Shown here: positions 11,004 through 21,932 of the stretch, in pieces
Layout of the letters: each line of letters starts with the position of its first letter
Numbering within the stretch: position 1 is the stretch's first letter
Source of the DNA: Paramyrothecium sp. XJ0827
Taxonomy: Eukaryota > Ascomycota > Sordariomycetes > Hypocreales > Stachybotryaceae
Length of the DNA stretch: 64,000 bases
Assembly (NCBI GenBank): GCA_020881915.1
Contig: JAJFPB010000008.1
Coordinates: forward strand, 3,286,001 to 3,350,000
Direction: 5' to 3'
The notes under the pieces: generated by a model
Told to the model about the DNA's origin: nothing
Databases searched by the model: none
Seen by the model: only the letters and a program-made list of their open reading frames with translations
Position numbers and translations under genes: made by a program

Positions 11004-11132
11004 GGAAGAAACCGATCAGCGGGTTCGACTTACTTTGAGGTCTCGCGGGGCGGCTTTACCTCCAGTTGATTGCATGTTGTCCCGCTTCACGCCGCCTCTT
11101 GATGCCCGAGGTGTCTGTTTGGTTCGCGCCAT
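10514..11132 (-). CDS. Histone H3 N-terminal tail mimic, two exons
   Basis: Exon 1 (11034..11132) encodes 33 residues starting M-ARTKQT-PRAS, then GGVKR, then STGGKAAPR. ARTKQT is identical to residues 1-6 of mature histone H3, including K4. STGGKAAPR matches H3 10-17 (STGGKAPR) with one added alanine. H3 K9 is replaced (PRAS instead of ARKS). The 54-nt intron has GTAAGT, a CTAAT branch and ACAG. Exon 2 (10514..10979) encodes a helical segment (FRDLLESLDQKSLRALSDIL) but no histone fold. Relative to the inverted copy, a 4-bp duplication near 10880..10888 shifts the frame, so the current product would be 87 aa. The rest of exon 2 is the basic/acidic tail seen intact at 43720..44175. Function as a decoy or reader ligand is inference. 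Confidence 0.75.
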
Positions 11133-12825
11133 TACATCGGGAAAGGTGAATCGGGAGAAGTTGAGCATCTGGTACAGGAGGGCTAGTCATGGTCTTTTGT
11201 AGGAACCGACATCAAGACTGACCCAAACCTAAATAGAAACGTTGCAGCCTGCCCATTAGCCAAAGCCCTGAACCTGCAAGAATCCTGAATGAAAAGGATC
11301 GTCTGCTCCACCCGCTACGCAACCCCCAATCCCCTTGTTATCATTCATGCCAACTGGCCTGAGAACCCATGTAAATCCATCCCCTATAGGTCCAACACAA
11401 TCACACGATCATCATCTATTGGATCTTACGCGGCCTGTCCGACTGGCATATCGGCCTTGGGAACAGGCCGACCTAGTCCAAACTAGGGTGACATGTCCGA
11501 GTGTAATCAGTCCCGCCTGTGGCTGGTTCTGAAACTCCATTAGTTGATGGCGCCAGTCAACTCCAGGTCCCCTTGTGCAAGCATCAGGCTCCTATCGGAG
11601 GCCCGACGGCTACTCCGGTTGTGTTGCTGGCGTGTAGTTCGTATTGTCCAAGTGGAGTGAGCTGTTGTCTGACTCATAAGATTAGGCCGACTCAGTAAGG
11701 GGTTCGGGTCAGTGTGGCATATCTTGATGTAACGGTGTAATCCTAGGGGCCAAGGTGCAGCGCGGCGGAAGCAGAATGACATGCCTGGATGTAATGGCAT
11801 AGCCTCGGGGGCGTCTCCTATTTCTTTTGGTCTGTCCCTGATGACGAATACGAGTCGATTAGTTTCGATCCGCGATGACGATCGTTAGTCCAGGGGATGT
11901 GATCCACAGAAAAGTGTCAATCTAACATTTCCGCTTCGGTTACTCCGGTACAATGGCTATTTGCGTGTGCGTAGGACTTCATCAGGCAGAATTGCACATG
12001 GGGGATCAACCGACAAGCGGATCGTCTGATCTTAATGCCTGAACCACTAAGACTACCTCCTATCCGGCATGGTTCCGTCCCCTTGCATTACGCCTAATCG
12101 CGTAAGAATCCATGTTCTAGGCATGAGGTCACGATGAATGGGTAGTAGGATGATGCACAATCTCAGGGGCAACGGCCAATACGGCCGTTATGATTACGCC
12201 CATCCATCCAGCCATCTAATGGAGTGTTGTAGTCTCAGGGGCTATTGGCCGGCAGCTTGCCGTTAGATTCGCTGTGATGCACCGGGCGAATGCGGTGAGG
12301 CTTTTCGCCCTCATTCCAATCCTTCCTGTCAAATGCATTCTATTCGGTACCCCTCCTTCATCCTTCCACCATTCACCGTCCACCCATCTTTACGTCTTGC
12401 AGCCAATCAGTATCAGCAGGGAAAGAATTAAAAGAAATCCGTAGGCAACCATAAGCCAGCATATCGTGAGAAGATTGTTCGAAGTCGTGATGTTGCTCCC
12501 AGCCACCTCTGCTGAACCGGTCTGAAGCTCGGAGTCTCGGTGGCTATGCTCATGATTCACGGTGCACAGGAAGGGGTTAGAGCGCGTACGTGGCCTGTGG
12601 CTTGGGAGAGAGAAAACGGTTCATCATCCTGGCTCGCGCCATTTCAGCCAGACGCCGAAGCAGGATGACATGCCGTCGGATTCAACATGATGCACAGACT
12701 CAGGGGTAACGGGGCAGCAAGGACTTCGCCGCTCTGGTTCAAGAGCTGAGGGCGTGTACCTAAACTGTCAGTCAACACCGTTCACTCCTTTTCCACAATG
12801 CTGCGCCCGTCCCCTCCTGACTTAT
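11133..12825. other. Gene-free repeat-rich interval
   Basis: No supported gene. It contains R1-like pieces at about 11760..11815 and 12120..12260 and a fuller copy at 12630..12745. Repeated CTCAGGGG and GATGCAC motifs occur throughout. The short frames here have no splice partners. Confidence 0.45.
12630..12745. repeat. Dispersed repeat, copy 2 of family R1
   Basis: Matches 3340..3480 in the order AGACGCCGAAGCAGG, ATGCC(G/A)TCGGA, ATGCACA and CTCAGGGG(C/T)AACGGG. It lies directly upstream of the small gene at 12826, so it may contribute to that gene's promoter region. Confidence 0.5.
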
Positions 12826-13305
12826 ATGAACCACTTTTCTGCAACTTTCAAAATCCTGAACTGTCTCCTACGACAACGAAACCGCGAGTCCTTTCATCTC
12901 TTCGCCGTACTCAGCAACACTATGTACTTAGAGCCATCTTCTCAGCAATTGGCTCATGTTATAGACATTACACCAGTAAGAACCCGGTTCTAAAACGAAA
13001 CTGCTGAGTATGGTCTGACTCTCTAGATTGAGTTGAAACGCAGGATTCTGGATGAACTCATCAGAATTTTTGGCAGCAACATACCGTCTCAATGGATGGA
13101 GAACAGCACAGAATTCTCCGATACACTTATTTCCAAGATAAAGAGACCAGAAACGACCGAAAAAGATGTCAGATTGCTCTCAGAACTTCTGTGCAGGTGC
13201 CTATTATTGGAGACATTCTTGGCGACAGCAGAGGATATATTGAATCTTAAGCAATTCCTAGGTCTCCATGGCGGTCCGGTTACTTCGGACGGCACATCAG
13301 CATGA
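12826..13305 (+). CDS. Small two-exon hypothetical protein, 142 aa
   Basis: Exon 1 is 12826..12975 and exon 2 is 13027..13305. The 51-nt intron starts GTAAGA and ends CTGACTCTCTAG, and both sides are in phase 0. An upstream ATG at 12798 is in another frame and does not fit the splice. The product is mostly helical (IELKRRILDELIRIFGSN, KDVRLLSELLCRCLLLETFL) without recognised motifs or signal peptide. An alternative start is the in-frame ATG at 12922. Family unknown. Confidence 0.5.
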
Positions 13306-13708
13306 AAGATTCTAAAGGAGATCTCGAGCGATGGTGCGGACTGAATATGTGGGGTGCAAAAATGATAAGAGGCCGAATTGGGGCCAAGCAAGCAGCCGCA
13401 ACGAAGGAGGTTTCGAAGAGGAGGTTAACAAGAAATAGCGTTGAAGATATCATATCTCCCAAGTACACCGTCAAATGATTTCCGGCTCTCCTTGTTCTTT
13501 TCCATGTGTATTTCTCGACCTTCGTTATCAGATGATTCCCAGCTATCCTCGGCTTCATAGAAGTAAACAAGAGCTCTAAGAAATAATACGAACTTCGCGT
13601 TTATTTACTTCCCCCTTCTATAGACCTCCTCTCCATGGTAGCATCTGTCCAAAAGTGATCCTATCTATGATAGTTAAAAATTGCGCAAGCAATTTGGTAC
13701 AGGACAGG
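13306..13708. other. Intergenic, no supported feature
   Basis: This stretch lies between the 3' ends of two small genes that face each other. I see no motif or gene in it. Confidence 0.4.
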
Positions 13709-14111
13709 TTATGCCCCTGAGTCTTTGGTCTGCTTTATAGAGCCAGTCAGGTAACCAGCAATAGCCGTAAGACGACACAACTCGACCTCACATTCTTGCT
13801 GATGAGCAATCATATTGAGAATCTCCTTATCGGCAAGCTTCCGACGAACTGACTCCTGTCTAGCTTGATTCTGCCACTTTGCCAGCTCCCTTTGGAGTCT
13901 TTTATTGTCTTCCACAAGATCAGCGCTTCTTGCGGTGACGAGTTCGGGTTCGGAGTAAGTCTATAGATCGATTAATTACGGAACTAATCAAGAAGACTGC
14001 TGGCATTTGTCTTACCACGCTATTATTTTCAATGTTTCTCTCAGTAGGCGCCATCATAAAGCCTTGAATGGTCGAAGTATGGAAGGGCACTTGACATGGG
14101 CATGCACTCAT
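13709..14111 (-). CDS. Small coiled-coil protein, two exons, 115 aa
   Basis: Exon 1 is 14016..14111 (ATG at 14111) and exon 2 is 13709..13960. The 55-nt intron starts GTG|GTAAGA and ends CTATAG, both sides phase 0. Exon 2 encodes a heptad-like stretch (LVEDNKRLQRELAKWQNQA) running on to a Cys/Glu-rich segment (HQQECEVELCRL). The layout suggests an oligomerising protein. There is no basic region ahead of the coil, so it is not an obvious bZIP factor. Family unknown. Confidence 0.5.
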
Positions 14112-14774
14112 ATAGAAGACCTAGAAGTAGTCACATTAATGGTAAAGGGTTAAGAAGAAGCTTTAATAATCGTGGTCCCTAGCAAACGTCCATGGCGATG
14201 ATCAAATTTCTAGGACTGGTCAACTTCAAGGACCCAAAATCGGGAACACGGAGTTACCCACACCACCATTTTTCCCTTGCCCACCGGCGTTCCTTGACCT
14301 TTCGCCAGCGGCATCGCTCGCATCTTTGTGATCGGGGCTTCGGTACCCTAACCGCAGGTGGAGCTGCCTCGTCCTGTTGCATTATCATCAATGCTTGGAT
14401 GCTGGGGTCCGCCCTGAAGCAGGCGAGAATGCTTGTTAGCGTCAATAAGTCGCACTCAACTTCTAGTAGCTTGTTGGTCGCGGACTCTCTTCACGTTGTG
14501 AAGCTAGACCGCTCAAGAAAATCAGCGGAAGCATGACTGCCTCGAACATCTCTGTAACCCTTGCAGTTAGCTAGATCTGGCATAGCTCGAAATGGAGCGG
14601 GCGTCTATTCCAACTTCGGCCACTCCTGCTAAGGTGAGCGCGCAGTTGCTGCGCCCACATGAAATGGGGTTGACGACTCGGCGCAAATGTCCCTGCTTCT
14701 GGTTAGACAGTTGCTGACCTTCGTAGTAGATAAAAGGTTAAGAGTCTCAATCCAGTTTATGATCCTTTCTATGC
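14112..14774. other. Intergenic, no supported gene
   Basis: Short frames only. A minus-strand frame at 14254..14445 contains CERCRWRKVK, which resembles the start of a Zn2Cys6 cluster, but the remaining cysteines are absent. Confidence 0.35.
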
Positions 14775-15165
14775 AAGTCACTAGTCCTTACGTCATTAGG
14801 CTCGTCAAACTATACCTTTCAAGGCAGTAACACCTTGGCCTCCTATCCGAACCACCGTGTGCGCATTTTAGCCGTTTTGGGACGGTTGCTCTACGGGATT
14901 AAAGTTGCTAAGAGGTACTGCCTTCTGGTCATTATAGGGGTATACAGATAACCTCTACAATAAAGTACAGACTAACTGTCTATTTCTTACGTGACTAAAA
15001 AAAACTAATTATTCTCCTCTATTAGTATCCTAGTTCTGGTCCCCTATTCCACCATATCTCACACTCGTTAATAACGAATTTTCTGCCGTGTTCCCATTTT
15101 TGGAACTTCGCAAACTTCTGCAAAGGTAGCCAGTTGAGGCCTCCCGAGGATTTGCCTACGACTTG
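14775..15165. repeat. Dispersed repeat, copy 1 of family R3
   Basis: Shares ordered segments with 33265..33965: TGTGCGCATTTTA(G/A)CC, CCTAGTTCTGGTCC, AATTTTCTGCCGTGTTCCCA and GAGGCCTCCCGAGGA. On the minus strand both copies can encode KWEHGRKF(V/I)I(N/D)EC(E/W)IW, so a decayed gene or transposon ORF may underlie the repeat. I do not recognise the family. Confidence 0.5.
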
Positions 15166-15265
15166 ACTGGTCATGGGACTGGATCCGAGAGAGGCCTGGA
15201 CCAGAAATGGCTGGACGATCAGATGCGAGAGTTGGATAGTCTGAACCAACCAGACTATGACGGAC
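15166..15265 (+). pseudogene. Relic of the RBR ligase N terminus
   Basis: About 95 bp here match 7395..7490 in the first exon of the RBR gene. The translation reads GLDQKWLDDQMRELDSLNQPD against GLDQKWLGDQLIELRSLNQPD. The match starts immediately after the R3 repeat and ends about 200 bp from the GH16 gene. No RING domain follows, so this is a fragment. Confidence 0.6.
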
Positions 15266-15470
15266 ACCCAAGCATCAATTGCAAGTTTCTCAACTCTTTC
15301 AGACATGACATTATCTCGTCCTGATATTTCATTCATCCATTTGATTCCCTCACTTTTATATTCGCACAATAGCTCGCGTCTTTGCATGCGGCCGTTGTTC
15401 AAACCTCACGCTACCCTAGACCCCTCCATTCGTGGAGCAGGTTGGAGTGGCAGAACTACCCTGAAGCTAA

Positions 15471-16411
15471 TTATGTCGAATAGTGAGCAACATATCCATA
15501 TTCAACCATAGATCCATAACCGTCTTTCGTCTCATCATTTGGATTGCCTGGCTATCACACTATGTCAGCGAATTTTAACATTTACATGATTTGTTTCCTT
15601 ACCCATTTTCCACCTACTGCCATGTTGAGGATGAGGAACAGTTGTGAATGTGCAACACGGGTCCAAATATCTTCATCGCCAACCGAGCTTCCTTGTATTT
15701 GATGAAATTCGACACCATCAAGAAGCCAAGCAATACTCTCTTGAGCGATGCTGCGAGGTCTGCCATCGATCTCAACTCGCCACGTGTGCCAACCCTGATC
15801 GGGCAGTTCCGTCTTGGCCGTGATACCTGGTTTTCTCTCAAAGTGCAGCGTTCCATGGCCAATTGCTTGACCATTGATGTTCTCCATGATATCGATCTCG
15901 CCACAGAATGGCCAGGGTGTGGCTTTTCTAATAGACGCGCCTAGCATCCAAAATGCGGGCCAAAGGCCTTGCTTGTTTGCTCGCGCATGATCACCGAAGC
16001 GGATTCTCGACTCGACCCGTGTTAGTTTTCCGGGCTGGGGAGTTAGAGTGCTAAATAGTGATTATTGTTAGCTCTCTCCATACTATCCAAGCAGTTAATA
16101 CTATCGTACTAAGTACTTTCGACGCGACCGGAGGTCCAACCTCTACGCGCGCTACGGTCTTTCCACGGCACTAGCTGCAGAGTCTCCCCGCCGCTTAACT
16201 GAACATTCCGCGAGTCTTTCTTATAAATTTGCAGCTCGTTATTCACACCAATGTCGGCATCAATTACATTCCAGTTGGAGGTATTTGGAAGAACCCCTTC
16301 ATCGCCCAGGAAGTCCTCATACCAGATCCGATTAAACCCACAGTACTGCGGCGCCTCCCAAGCAAGAGCTGCAGTTGTAATCAGGGCTACGAGGAGGTAC
16401 CAGAGTAGCAT
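15471..16411 (-). CDS. Secreted GH16 beta-1,3-glucanase-type enzyme, three exons, 276 aa
   Basis: Exon 1 is 16110..16411, exon 2 is 15603..16050 and exon 3 is 15471..15551. The introns are 59 and 51 nt (donors TTA|GTACGA and TGG|GTAAGG; acceptors TTTAG and GATAG), and all phases agree. The ATG at 16411 gives a signal peptide (LLWYLLVALITTAALA); the longer frame upstream has no ATG. The mature enzyme starts near EAPQYCGF. The catalytic E-x-D-x-x-E motif of family 16 is GEIDIMEN, with E at about residues 152 and 157. Flanking family landmarks are GWTSGRVES, KQGLWPAFWMLG, ILNMAVGGKW and YGSMVEYGYVAHYST. GH16 enzymes of this type cut beta-1,3- or mixed-linked glucan outside the cell or at the wall. 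The gene looks intact. A copy of its last exon lies at 31257..31337. Confidence 0.85.
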
Positions 16412-17249
16412 ATCTACGGCTCTGTCCCAGTGCAAATCAAAATTTGATACTAAAGAAAATGGTTGTATTTTTCATTGGCAGTATAGTGATCGCGTCCACG
16501 CGCGTCACCTCATCATCATTTTAATGGATAATAGCGTCTCAGACCCAGATCTGGTCCGACAGATTGCTGTGCGTGATGACTACAATGTTGGGCCAATTTC
16601 TGGGACCTCTTAGAGGCCTCCAAGAGTGACAGATCGAGGCCGAGGGCACAAAAAGGAAACCCTATTTATAAGTCGGTGGCCTACCCGAAAGCTCTTTTTC
16701 TCATCTTTCTTCGATTCACTCGACTTGAAAAGAAAGAGATGCAGTTCAATTACAGTTTATTACCTGATTAGATAGCATGCGCGTAAGCACACCAAATTTC
16801 TCAGTTGGCTGAACACGTCGCTTACACATGTCACCTGCATCGAGACACGTGAAAATCATGTTGGAGATAATTTGCACGTGTGACGTGGCCCAGCAGGCCA
16901 TAACTGTCTCCCGGACCGGCAAGTAAGAATTTGCCCAAAAGAACTTCGAGCCTGTAAGCCCCCATCCATTTCCTCCTTTCCCTGGCCACAGGTGGGATGT
17001 GGAACAAGCGAAAGATTGTCGACAGAGTGTTGATCGAGCTTGAGCATTACAAAGAGGCTTCGGATGATGAGGTTTGAACGGGGAGATTGATCATTTGAAG
17101 ACGAGGATTGAGAGAGTTGACGATATAGAACTGGTTATCGTCGTCATCGATTACATTCAAATTGAACTAATAAAATTGAAGATGTAGCAAAGCCTTGGAT
17201 GAAATGAGATATGCCCACGATAGATCGAATGACGAAGTTTTGTATGATA
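16412..17249. other. Intergenic with probable GH16 promoter
   Basis: CTTATAAATAG on the minus strand at about 16662..16672 could be the GH16 TATA box, about 250 bp upstream of its start codon. No gene is seen in the rest. Confidence 0.4.
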
Positions 17250-18190
17250 CTAGGGATGGTTGGTATAGAGAGACTGCATATGCGCTTGCGTTTGACGCTT
17301 TCTTTCCATTTTCGCATATCTCAAGCCGCAAGCATTGCATAGAGTCTTATCACCATTTGGACCCCTTCGCCATTCAGGTGTATCTGTTTTGTGGCAGCTG
17401 TAACATGTTCTAGGAGGAACGCGCAGCGCTACGCAAGATTAGTAGGCTGTTTTTACCTAGGTCGCTATGCACTCACCTTTCTCTTGCGCGCTTTGCCCTC
17501 TCTTCTACCAGAAGACTTGGGTAGTCCACCCACACAACAGTCTGCCATTTCTCGTTGATCGATCAACTTGCTATCTTGTACTTGATGCATTTGCCTCGAG
17601 AAATCCCCAACTTGTTTGACATGATGCTCAATAACGTCAACCTGAGCTATCATATTAGCCACTTCTCCTTCCGTTGGTAATTTGTCGGGAAGAAGACTTT
17701 GGTTGGAGGCAAAGTCATCAAGAGCTTGGGAGGTTGACTTGATCTGTGTAGCGTTAGTGGTCTTATTATGAGCGATAACAGCCGCATTGGACAGGCCTAC
17801 AGTGATCAATGACTGTCGATAATTCCAATTCAAGATTTGTATATCAACGGCTGAAGGTCTTGTATCGTTGTCCTCGGGGACTTGGATTTGCGTAAGAGGC
17901 AACTGACCACGATGATGCGAACCTATTAAGAGAGGATTTGACGGCTGAGGATGCGCATGATTACCGTTCGAAAAGTCTGACGTACTTGCGGGCTTTTGTG
18001 CAAGATCCTGAGGTAGGTCATTCTGACCAGGCCCAAAAGAGAATATTGATGAAAGAGGTGGCAATGATAGCTTTGTGGAAACTCCACCAAGCTCAAATTT
18101 TCTGTGCTCAAGTGTTGAAATCATCTTGGGCATGGCAGGACAAGAAGAAGGGCTTAGATCATAGTGATGGGAAAGGGGTAGTGATTCCAT
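17250..18190 (-). CDS. NsdD-like GATA-type zinc-finger transcription factor
   Basis: The open frame 17465..18190 encodes the N-terminal 240 residues: a Ser/Pro-rich start, [17 protein letters not shown], a helical middle, and a basic [11 protein letters not shown]. It ends at a GTGAGT splice donor. The downstream exon, 17250 to about 17428, encodes [16 protein letters not shown], then [16 protein letters not shown], then a basic tail. This is a complete GATA finger, C-x2-C-x17-C-x2-C. A single C-terminal GATA finger after a long disordered region is the layout of NsdD, a regulator of sexual and asexual development in ascomycetes. The acceptor at about 17429 (GCGTAG) fits the finger frame only if a donor 4 nt downstream of GTGAGT (A|GTGCAT) is used, so the exact junction is unresolved. 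Confidence 0.7.
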
Positions 18191-18784
18191 GTATCTAATG
18201 GAAGTAAGTCAGCAAAACAGGTGGCTGACATGGCTTGGGTCCTATTCTGAAATACTAGTGGGGCGATACATAAATGTACGCACCAGACGGATCCGAGTGC
18301 CTTCTACAGGGAGGAGCCTTGTTGACCACAGTATGAGCGGACGTCGGACATAAGCTCCATTCCGAGTTATTGTTGCAACTGGCTGCAAAATGACCCACAG
18401 CGGCAAGGGATTATGGGTTGCAAGGGGTTGGCTCTAATAGGAAGGGGGAATGATAGGGGTGGTGACTTGGGGTGAATCGAGACTCACATGGGAGGGGTGA
18501 AGCGTAAGTCGAAGCCCACATGCAATCTAGACGCCTCCGCTTATTGCTTGCCCTTCCGCCAAGGTTTGCACGGAGCACCACATGGATGCTTTGCTACCGG
18601 TCCATGGCTTAGACCGTACCTTGTCTCCTTGACATGGCCTGGATGCTTTCGGGCTCTCTGAGTCTCATTCTAACCTTATTGATATCGACATGTTACAGGC
18701 GAGACGATAACGTTTTACGTTCTTGGGGTAAGTCCTAAAGCTCCAAACAACTTCGGTGATCATATCTAACTGCTGAGTAACCCT
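18191..18784. other. Intergenic, no supported feature
   Basis: It contains the presumed 5' region of the GATA gene. No repeat or gene that I can support. Confidence 0.35.
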
Positions 18785-20590
18785 TTACTCAACATCTCTG
18801 ATATAGCAAAGGGGCTCACCAATCCCAGAAGACCTCTCCAGCCTGTCACAACGTCCGTTCCCAATTCCGCAAAACGTCAGCTCAAACAGTTCTAGCCGAA
18901 GCCAGTTCTTGCCTCCCAGCCCGGACGCATGTGCCTCTTCGATCGTTGGGGCGTAAGACATAGTAAGCACTTCAACCATGGTAGTTTCACGCTTGACTCT
19001 AAGCGGATGCCATTTATCTTCATGCTGTTGACGTACTTCCAGAACTCCAGACGTTGCGTTCTCCATGACCGCCATGAAGATAAACTTGTGCGGCGATTCT
19101 TGCAAGACATACTTTCCAATACATTCGGCGTACTCCTTAGCTGGAGCAGGATCTCTATGGTAATCTCGAGAAAGCGCTAAACAATAGTTGCCGACCTCAT
19201 GTAGGTAGTAGGCAGCGGAGTGTTCTGCGGTGGCTTGAACACGATACATTAATGCTGTGAGTTCAGTCAGAGTTCTCTCCATGTACAAACTATCGGCCAA
19301 GGAAAGGACCATGAGATTCGGGGCGTCGACGAAGAAACTCCTTGCCGGGCAAATGGCCACAACAGCTATGTTCACTTTTGGTATGAAAAAACGGCCGAAG
19401 TAGCCCCAACCATGTTGCCGCCATGGAAGAAGAAGGCCTGATTGCGTGGCAGTCGCTCCTGACTTTCTGAAAGAAAAAGGGCCAAAGTTCCAAGTTGCTC
19501 TTGGCATGGCCGAGACCCATGATTGCTTGGGCCCTGCCAAAGTTCTCGCCGTCTGCACCGGGAGCCCGTTGCACCAGGTCCTATGGTACGACAATCGGGT
19601 TCAAGCCGCCTGCATATGCACAAGCCTCGTCCTGGATCTTGTTCTTAATATGATCCCAAATCTTGAGACACCCTGCTTCTAACCCTAGCACGTCTTTCCT
19701 CGTTTTCCATTCGCCACATCCATGATGAGCTGAATGAATTTCAAGTAATCCGAAGTAGTTGATATGACTCCCGCAGCACCTGCAATAGATGTTTTCCCAT
19801 CTGTACTCCTCGAAGGATGGACAGGTTGTTCGACGCTGAGTACATCTCCGGCTCGAACTTTCCGAAGAAAACGCTCATGAGCGGCTTTTGGGTCTTCGTT
19901 GAGCTCTGCAAGCTCTCGACATTCGTCTCCTCCGTCGATCAAAGAGCAGAATGCGACACCGTTGACAATACCTCTTGGTCTCTCGGTCAAGTTTGCAGTT
20001 GTCTGGGTCATGCCCAATGGTTTGAAGATCTTCTCGTACGTATAATTGTCATAACTCATTTCGCTCAAGATTTCAATGATAACTTGCAGGAGTCGATAAC
20101 CGTCGTTGAGGTAGTTGCGCTGGTGGTGAAACGCATTTTGCGTAGTGTATCTTGGATCCTGAGGTAGACATCCGAAGAGCTCCAGATCCTCACCTCTATT
20201 GTGCCCATAGGCGATATTCCCTTCCCAGCTTTCCCATAGCATGTCCAACCGAGCCCAATCTGTGCGGTGATCAAGAAGGTGGACAACCTTAAGACGAGTA
20301 CCGTTGCGATGCTTTATCGTCAGACCAGGGATATCGTCAAGATAGGTATCAAAGCTGATTTTACCCTCTGCAATCAGTAAACCGATGGCAATGGCAGTTA
20401 TTAGCTTTGACATCGATGAAATCAACCCTGGAGTATTCTCCGGAGCCTGTTCAGTTGATGCGTTCCCCACGCGAAGATATTCGGTTATGCCGTCCTTCAG
20501 GATGCCGATAGAGACACCATAGTTCGCGTACTTGGTTGCCAACTGTTCAAAGAGCTCTTTCCAAAGTGACAGAACTTTGCTGAGCTCCAT
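18785..20590 (-). pseudogene. Beta-lactamase/transpeptidase-like (class C fold) pseudogene
   Basis: The intact 5' part, 19685..20590, has the serine beta-lactamase signatures S-x-x-K (SSMSK) and Y-x-N (YLNDGY). It also has the usual fungal segments GVSIGILKDG, HLLDHRTDW and YEKIFKPLGMT. These proteins are hydrolases of the beta-lactamase/esterase superfamily, often linked to secondary metabolism. After GKRGKTC the frame stops. Expected downstream pieces are spread over all three frames: GRAQAIMGLGHAKSNL, then FFHGGNMVGATSAVF, then VNIAVVAICPARSFFVDAPN. The long last frame 18785..19594 supplies the C terminus. At least three indels are therefore needed and no introns explain them, so the gene is dead or the sequence is poor here. 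Confidence 0.75.
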
Positions 20591-20701
20591 GATGAGGGAG
20601 TAAGTAATGAAGATTGGAGTAGATAATATGGGAGAACTTCAAGTTGATGGTGAAGTTTTGAGGTCCGAGTCTGGAGGAGACCCAGACCAAGATGGAGCGA
20701 G

Positions 20702-20709
20702 TATTTATA
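20702..20709 (-). promoter_or_regulatory. TATA box of the beta-lactamase-like gene
   Basis: GTATAAATAC on the minus strand, about 110 bp upstream of the start codon at 20590. It matches the core promoter consensus and spacing used by fungal genes. Confidence 0.5.
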
Positions 20710-20862
20710 CCCAGGTTGGTAAATAAAGATGACCAGGGACAACCTTACTGCATATCACCGTCTGCGGCTAGATCTGGCTATTCATTATCGAAACATACCG
20801 CCAAAGCACCTTGGCTATAACACATTGGCAGGTCGAACATCTCGTGTATATAATTATCTCAA

Positions 20863-21871
20863 CTACAGTCTACTTCTAAGGACACCGGTTCTGGTCCTCC
20901 TCATAGCATCGAAAACCCTCCCTATTGCCGCAGCATCCAAGCCAGATGCAATCAAAGCACGAAGCAGTACACAAGCCCGAGCTGGCGCGAGGTCGCCGGC
21001 AGATATTGTCCAAGACGGCAACCCGTATTTCTCATCAACCAACCCAGTTGCGGTACGGAAGCTAACAACTACGATGGGTGCCTTCCTTCATCTTTCAACC
21101 GCTGCATGATATTACCCCCTCCGTGGTCCAGCTGCCGGCTCCTGAACCTGCAAGGACGATGCCGCGAACTCTGCTGGCAGCATACTCGAATAAAGTTTCG
21201 TCCTGATCAAGATGCCCATAAAGGATAATGACTCGTGGTAGGCTGCGCCTATTGGAAATATCGTGAAGTGCTGACTGATATGGACGTCCAGGCGGATAGT
21301 AGAAGCATGGCTTGTTGCCCCTGATTTCTCCAATCTTGATGCCCTTGAAAGCGTTGACCGAAGTGGTTGAGACTTTGATAACGGATAACGGATCAAAAAT
21401 GTAGTTTTGGCAAACATACATAACATGCCGATCCTTAGCTTCCGGAGAAACCACAACACACGCGGTGTTATAAAAGTTGATCCGTCCATCGGAGCTGAGA
21501 TCCGTCATACGTCTTATGGCACCTGTGACTCCGAATGTATGCGAAGGATCGATGGTAAGACTAAGAAGCGTCATAGTCTCCTCCGTCAAGTCAGTTCCGA
21601 AAAGAGCCATACCAGCAGTGTAGAGTCCTGTAGCGAGATCGTCATTGATGCGTCGAATAGCCGCCAAGAGGATCTTATCAGTCAAGTCTGGACTACCTCC
21701 TTTAAAAATTGTTTCGCATTCGATCTGGGCGATGTCTTCCAGCCAGGGGTACTGCTTGATCAAGTCTTCTGCGGCCAAAGTGCCATACTTAACACCGCCT
21801 TCGCCATCGACAGAGGTAATCGTGCCACCAAAGTCATAAATCTTGATCTTGAGTCGAGTTTGACGCAGCAT
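20863..21871 (-). pseudogene. L-asparaginase (type II-like), frameshifted near the 3' end
   Basis: The frame 21095..21871 (258 aa) has asparaginase landmarks. GGTIT carries the nucleophile threonine. FGTDLTEET keeps the second-site Thr-Asp but has Phe where His is usual. SSDGRINFYNTA and IKVSTT supply further matches, including the catalytic lysine. It ends about 70 residues early. The missing C terminus is present downstream in other frames: NIMQRLKDEG, then PIVVVSFRTATG and SWTISAGDLAPARACVLLRAL, ending at 20863. The first shift is at a run of five C on the plus strand (21116..21120). The enzyme family converts asparagine to aspartate and ammonia. No signal peptide is visible. This is either a recent pseudogene or an intact gene with indel errors. 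Confidence 0.7.
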
Positions 21872-21923
21872 GATGCTTTAGCCACCGAACCTGCAGCCAT
21901 TCCAATTCTGAGGATACCACCTC

Positions 21924-21932
21924 TTATTTATA
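21924..21932 (-). promoter_or_regulatory. TATA box of the asparaginase gene
   Basis: TATAAATAA on the minus strand, about 50 bp upstream of the start codon at 21871. Confidence 0.5.

Noticed and set aside
10514..11132. A true histone H3 or CENP-A gene
   Set aside because: Only the tail is H3-like; the body has none of the histone-fold helices or the conserved core sequence.
14254..14445. CERCRWRKVK as a Zn2Cys6 transcription factor start
   Set aside because: Only the first cysteine pair is present and the remaining four ligands do not follow in any frame.
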